Part shown: positions 6,412 to 9,245 of the stretch, piece by piece | How positions within the stretch are numbered: position 1 is the first letter of the stretch | Layout: every line of letters begins with the position of its first letter | NCBI GenBank assembly: GCA_019237355.1 | Contig: JAFAHH010000832.1 | Coordinates: 1 to 9,245, forward strand | Origin: Acetobacteraceae bacterium | GTDB taxonomy: Bacteria; Pseudomonadota; Alphaproteobacteria; Acetobacterales; Acetobacteraceae | Reading direction: 5' to 3' | DNA length: 9,245 bases | Position numbers and translations under genes: made by a program | The notes under the pieces: generated by a model | Seen by the model: only the letters and a program-made list of their open reading frames with translations | The model's database searches: none | What the model was told of the DNA's origin: nothing

Positions 6412-7194
6412 TTAATGCCCTGGCGCCGGCGCGAACCGCCCTGATGCCAACCAACGATACCAGTCCTGCATCCCGTCCCCCGTTTGCCCGGACAGCGGCA
6501 ATATTTCGAGACGCGGATTAACCTCCCGGGCTAGGGCCTTGCAGCGCTCCATATCGAACTGCACATAGGGCAGTAGATCGATCTTGTTTATGAGCAGCAA
6601 ATCTGCCACACGGAACATGTGGGGGTATTTCAGCGGCTTGTCATCCCCTTCTGTAACGGATGCAACCACCACCCGCGCCCTCTCCCCCAAGTCGAAAAGT
6701 GCGGGACAAACCAAGTTGCCCACGTTCTCTATCATCAGGACGGAATCGCGCGGCGGTTTCAGGCGCTCGATCCCATGCGCCACCATATGCGCATCGAGAT
6801 GACAACCCGTCCCGGTGTTGATCTGAACCGCCGAAGCCCCTGCCGCGCGGATCCGGTCGGCATCAGCCGAGGTCGCCTGGTCGCCCTCCAGCACGCTGAT
6901 AGGAATAGAGCCGCCCCATTCCCGTATCGTGCGCTCCAGAATCGTAGTCTTTCCCGCCCCTGGCGAACTCATCATGTTCACCGCGAGAACACCGCGCCCC
7001 TCCAACCAGCCACGATTCCGTTCCGCGAACAATTGATTCTTTGCCAGCACGTCCTGCTCTAATGAAACGATCCTGCCGTGCGCGCCCGATTCATCGTGAT
7101 GAAGGTGATGGTAATGCGCGTGGGCCTGATCGTCCGGCACCGGAGTCTTTTCAATCCTAACCTCGTCCGAGCCGCAGCCGCACGTGGTGCACAT
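6412..7194 (-). CDS. hypB: [NiFe]-hydrogenase nickel-insertion GTPase HypB
   Basis: HypB delivers nickel to the hydrogenase large subunit together with HypA, using GTP. The 260-residue protein starts MCTTCGCG, whose C-x2-C-G-C motif is the high-affinity metal site of the longer HypB type. A histidine-rich stretch AHAHYHHLHH (24-33) follows and may store or buffer nickel. The GTPase domain has a P-loop SSPGAGKTT (76-84), GTGCHLDA with the metal-binding Cys131/His132, ENVGNLVCP with Cys163, and NKID (203-206) for guanine recognition. An upstream in-frame start at 7305 is rejected because it overlaps hypA and adds unrelated residues. ATG 7194 forms TAATG with the hypA stop, and GGAG (7206-7203 on the minus strand) precedes it. 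It is the last gene of the hypDEAB run in the window. Confidence 0.95.
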   Translation of the reverse strand: MCTTCGCGSDEVRIEKTPVPDDQAHAHYHHLHHDESGAHGRIVSLEQDVLAKNQLFAERNRGWLEGRGVLAVNMMSSPGAGKTTILERTIREWGGSIPISVLEGDQATSADADRIRAAGASAVQINTGTGCHLDAHMVAHGIERLKPPRDSVLMIENVGNLVCPALFDLGERARVVVASVTEGDDKPLKYPHMFRVADLLLINKIDLLPYVQFDMERCKALAREVNPRLEILPLSGQTGDGMQDWYRWLASGRFAPAPGH

Positions 7195-7520
7195 TACGCA
7201 ATCTCCATTTCCTTCGTTCGTAATTCCGTACCGGAAACGATGCGCAAAAGGCCGCCGCACTCGCACACGCCGTACGGGCTTGATAAGAAAATGCTGCGTC
7301 CACACTCGTCGCAGACGGCACGGCCGGGTATTTCGAGGATCTCCAGTTCCGCACCCTCAAGCACTGTTCCTTGCGCACAGACGTCGAAACAGAAACGTAG
7401 CGCGTCCGGCAAGACCGCAGCGAGCTGGCCGACTTCCACCGTCACGCGCAACACACGGGCCTCGCCCGCCCGCTCCGCGCACGCATCGACTATAGAGCAC
7501 GCGAGGCTGAGCTCGTGCAT
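7194..7520 (-). CDS. hypA: [NiFe]-hydrogenase nickel metallochaperone HypA
   Basis: HypA binds nickel at its N-terminus and zinc in a small domain, and passes nickel to hydrogenase with HypB. The 108-residue protein begins MHELSLA, giving the required nickel-binding Met1-His2-Glu3, which fixes the start at 7520 rather than an upstream in-frame codon at 7598 inside hypE. The segment LRFCFDVCAQGTVLEGA is characteristic. The zinc site is C70-D-E-C73, then Cys86-Glu-Cys88-Gly-Gly, so the second pair is C-x-C rather than the common C-x2-C. The gene starts one base after the hypE stop (TGA-T-ATG) and ends in a TAATG overlap with hypB. It has no obvious ribosome binding site, so translation is probably coupled to hypE. 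Confidence 0.94.
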   Translation of the reverse strand: MHELSLACSIVDACAERAGEARVLRVTVEVGQLAAVLPDALRFCFDVCAQGTVLEGAELEILEIPGRAVCDECGRSIFLSSPYGVCECGGLLRIVSGTELRTKEMEIA

Positions 7521-7521
7521 A

Positions 7522-8550
7522 TCAGCAGATTCGCGGCAGCTGCTCGCCCGAGAGCATGTCGACGATGCGCTCGCCGCCAAAGCCGGTCTCCATGACAACC
7601 ATCCCGGCGGGTTCCCGTATCACCTCCCCGATGATAGCGGCCTCGGCTCCGGCCGGCTCGGCCCGCATCGCAGCCAGCACCCGATCCGCGTCGCTGGGAG
7701 GCACCACCGCAACCAGCTTACCCTCGTTCGCAAGATAAAGCGGATCCAAGCCAAGGATCTCGCAGGCACCCCGGACGGGCTCTTGCATTGGCAGATCGTG
7801 TTCGCGGATACGGATGCAAACCCGGGAGGCGACTGCAAATTCGTTCAGCACGGTGGCGACACCGCCACGGGTCGCGTCGCGCAAGCAATGTATTGCCGGG
7901 CAGGCCCGCAGCATGGCGGCAACAAGCGAGTTGAGCGGCTGACAATCGCTCGCGATCTCCGCCTCGAGTGAAAGCTGATTGCGGGCAATCAGGATTGCTA
8001 CCCCATGGTCGCCCAGCGAGCCGCTGACGATCACCACGTCATCCGGCCGCGCGTTTGCAGCAGACACCATGATCCCTTCGGCAATAATGCCGATTCCCGC
8101 CGTGTTGATGAACATCTTGTCGGCGGCGCCACGTTCCACAACTTTGGTATCGCCGGTCACGATCCTGACTCCCGCACGGTCTGCCATCTCGCGCATACTG
8201 GCGACGACGCGGTGCAAGGTCGCCACGGCCAGGCCTTCTTCCAGGACCATTCCACATGATAAGAACAGCGGCAGCGCGCCGCTCACCGCCAAATCGTTTA
8301 CCGTTCCCGCGACGGCCAGCGCTCCGATATCAGCGCCCGGAAAAAACAGCGGGTCGACGACGTATGTGTCGGTGGTGAACGCGAGCCGGTCACCCCGTGC
8401 GCCAGCCGCAGCAAGCGAAAGCACCGCGCTGTCTTCGGGCTGCACGTGGCCGAAGGCCGCAACAAAAACGTCCTCGATCAGCGTACGCATGGCTGTGCCG
8501 CCGCTGCCATGCGACGTGTTGATATATTTATCCCCGAGCCGCGTGTTCAT
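7522..8550 (-). CDS. hypE: Hydrogenase maturation protein HypE (thiocarbamate dehydratase)
   Basis: HypE receives a carbamoyl group on its C-terminal cysteine from HypF and dehydrates it with ATP to a thiocyanate, which becomes the cyanide ligand of the [NiFe] centre. The 342-residue protein ends PRIC, with the essential Cys as the last residue. It shows the PurM/SelD-like ATP-binding fold: SHGSGGTAM (13-21), FTTDTYVVDPLFFPGADIG (58-76), GTVNDLAVSGA (82-92) and GDTKVVERG (133-141), with LRDATRGGVATVLNE further on. Its start overlaps the hypD stop as ATGA, and its stop is one base before hypA. The close packing means production of the maturation proteins is tightly coupled. It is intact and of usual length. 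Confidence 0.96.
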   Translation of the reverse strand: MNTRLGDKYINTSHGSGGTAMRTLIEDVFVAAFGHVQPEDSAVLSLAAAGARGDRLAFTTDTYVVDPLFFPGADIGALAVAGTVNDLAVSGALPLFLSCGMVLEEGLAVATLHRVVASMREMADRAGVRIVTGDTKVVERGAADKMFINTAGIGIIAEGIMVSAANARPDDVVIVSGSLGDHGVAILIARNQLSLEAEIASDCQPLNSLVAAMLRACPAIHCLRDATRGGVATVLNEFAVASRVCIRIREHDLPMQEPVRGACEILGLDPLYLANEGKLVAVVPPSDADRVLAAMRAEPAGAEAAIIGEVIREPAGMVVMETGFGGERIVDMLSGEQLPRIC

Positions 8551-9245
8551 GCTGCCGCCGGCTCCGTGGGCGCGCGCCGCCCGTAACTATAATAAGCGGC
8601 ACAGGCGCCCTCGCTGGAAACCATCAAGGCGCCAAGCGGGATCTCTGGCGTACAGGCGGTGCCGAAAACCTTGCACTGGTGCGGCTTGATCACGCCCTTC
8701 AGCACCTCGCCGCATTGGCAGGAGCGCGGGTCAGCGATGCTAACATTGGCAACGGCAAATTTGCGCTCGGCGTCGTAATCCGCATAGGCGGCGCGGATCC
8801 GCACCCCGGAGTGATCAATCGAGCCAAGCCCGCGCCATTCGAAGAACTCCCGCAGCTCGAACACTTCTGCGATCGCGGCCAGCGCGCGTTGATTGCCATT
8901 CTCCGGCACTACCCGGCCATACTGGTTTTCCACCTCGCAGCGGCCGTCAGCGAGCTGCTTGAGCACCATGTAGGTTGATTGCAGCACGTCCAGCGGTTCG
9001 AACCCGGCGATGGTGATCGGCTTGCGATAATGGCGGGAGATGAAGGCGTACGGCTTCAATCCGATTACCATGCTGACGTGGCCGGGTCCTAGGAATCCAT
9101 CGAGCCGCAGATCGGGGGAATCCAGCATTGCCTTGATCGTCGGGATAATCGTGATGTGGTTGCAGAACAGCGAGAAATTCCGGATGCCGTGGCGACGGGC
9201 CTGGATGAGGGTCATCGCCGTGCTCGGCATCGTCGTCTCGAACCC
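8547..9245 (-). CDS. hypD: Hydrogenase maturation protein HypD, C-terminal part (5' end outside window)
   Basis: HypD is the iron-sulfur scaffold on which, with HypC, the Fe(CN)2CO unit is assembled. The frame is open to the window edge; the first visible residues GFETTMPSTAMTL match the HypD FETT motif, so about 232 of an expected 370 or so residues are seen. Recognisable segments include DGFLGPGHVSMVIG, AGFEPLDVLQS and the C-terminal cysteine-rich region CQCGEVLKG, CKVFGTACTPE and SSEGACAAYYSYGR, which holds the [4Fe-4S] ligands. The apparent start at 9230 is an internal Met. The N-terminal catalytic cysteine region is not in the window. The stop overlaps hypE as ATGA. HypC and HypF are expected elsewhere, with hypC commonly just upstream of hypD. 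Confidence 0.95.
   Translation of the reverse strand, partial: GFETTMPSTAMTLIQARRHGIRNFSLFCNHITIIPTIKAMLDSPDLRLDGFLGPGHVSMVIGLKPYAFISRHYRKPITIAGFEPLDVLQSTYMVLKQLADGRCEVENQYGRVVPENGNQRALAAIAEVFELREFFEWRGLGSIDHSGVRIRAAYADYDAERKFAVANVSIADPRSCQCGEVLKGVIKPHQCKVFGTACTPEIPLGALMVSSEGACAAYYSYGRRAPTEPAAA

Noticed and set aside
7195..7305. Upstream start for HypB at 7305
   Set aside because: It would overlap hypA by over 100 nt and place 37 unrelated residues ahead of the conserved MCTTCGCG start.
7521..7598. Upstream start for HypA at 7598
   Set aside because: HypA requires Met-His-Glu at its N-terminus for nickel binding, which is given only by the start at 7520.
7078..8689. Long plus-strand open frames over hypB-hypA-hypE (7078-7971 and 7979-8689)
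   Set aside because: They are shadows of the hyp genes, with low-complexity Ser/Ala/Pro/Arg translations and no recognisable motif.

Overview
The window is a stretch of a GC-rich bacterial chromosome, most likely from a proteobacterium able to live with little or no oxygen and to use a [NiFe]-hydrogenase. This rests on the gene content (BON-domain protein, c-type cytochrome, PEP synthase, glycolytic enzymes, hyp maturation genes) and on two FNR/Anr/FixK-type boxes. I cannot name the genus. Almost all of the DNA is accounted for by compact, recognisable genes. I see no mobile element, CRISPR array, tRNA or rRNA.

Layout, plus strand: the 3' end of a BON-domain gene (3-296); a small c-type cytochrome whose signal peptide (from 286) and haem domain (399-629) lie in different frames; an FNR-like box (626-639) and a short promoter region; pyruvate, water dikinase ppsA (693-3158); a second FNR-like box overlapping the ppsA stop (3150-3163); a 296-bp intergenic region with a 22-bp inverted repeat (3402-3423); then a tight gap-pgk-gpmA operon (3455-6374). 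Minus strand, converging on gpmA: hypD (5' end cut off by the window edge), hypE, hypA and hypB (9245 down to 6412). These overlap or abut and so form one operon read towards hypB.

How the parts fit: PEP synthase, GAPDH, phosphoglycerate kinase and phosphoglycerate mutase cover the three-carbon section of glycolysis/gluconeogenesis. Only enolase is missing from the pyruvate to glyceraldehyde-3-phosphate route within the window. The FNR-like boxes suggest oxygen-responsive control of this cassette. HypA/HypB insert nickel and HypD/HypE build the Fe(CN)2CO group of [NiFe]-hydrogenase, so the neighbourhood links low-oxygen central carbon flux with H2 metabolism.

I found no clearly new multi-gene system. 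The points most worth a second look are the paired FNR-like boxes on carbon-metabolism genes, the split cytochrome reading frame, the inverted repeat in front of gap, and a compact zinc-site variant in HypA.
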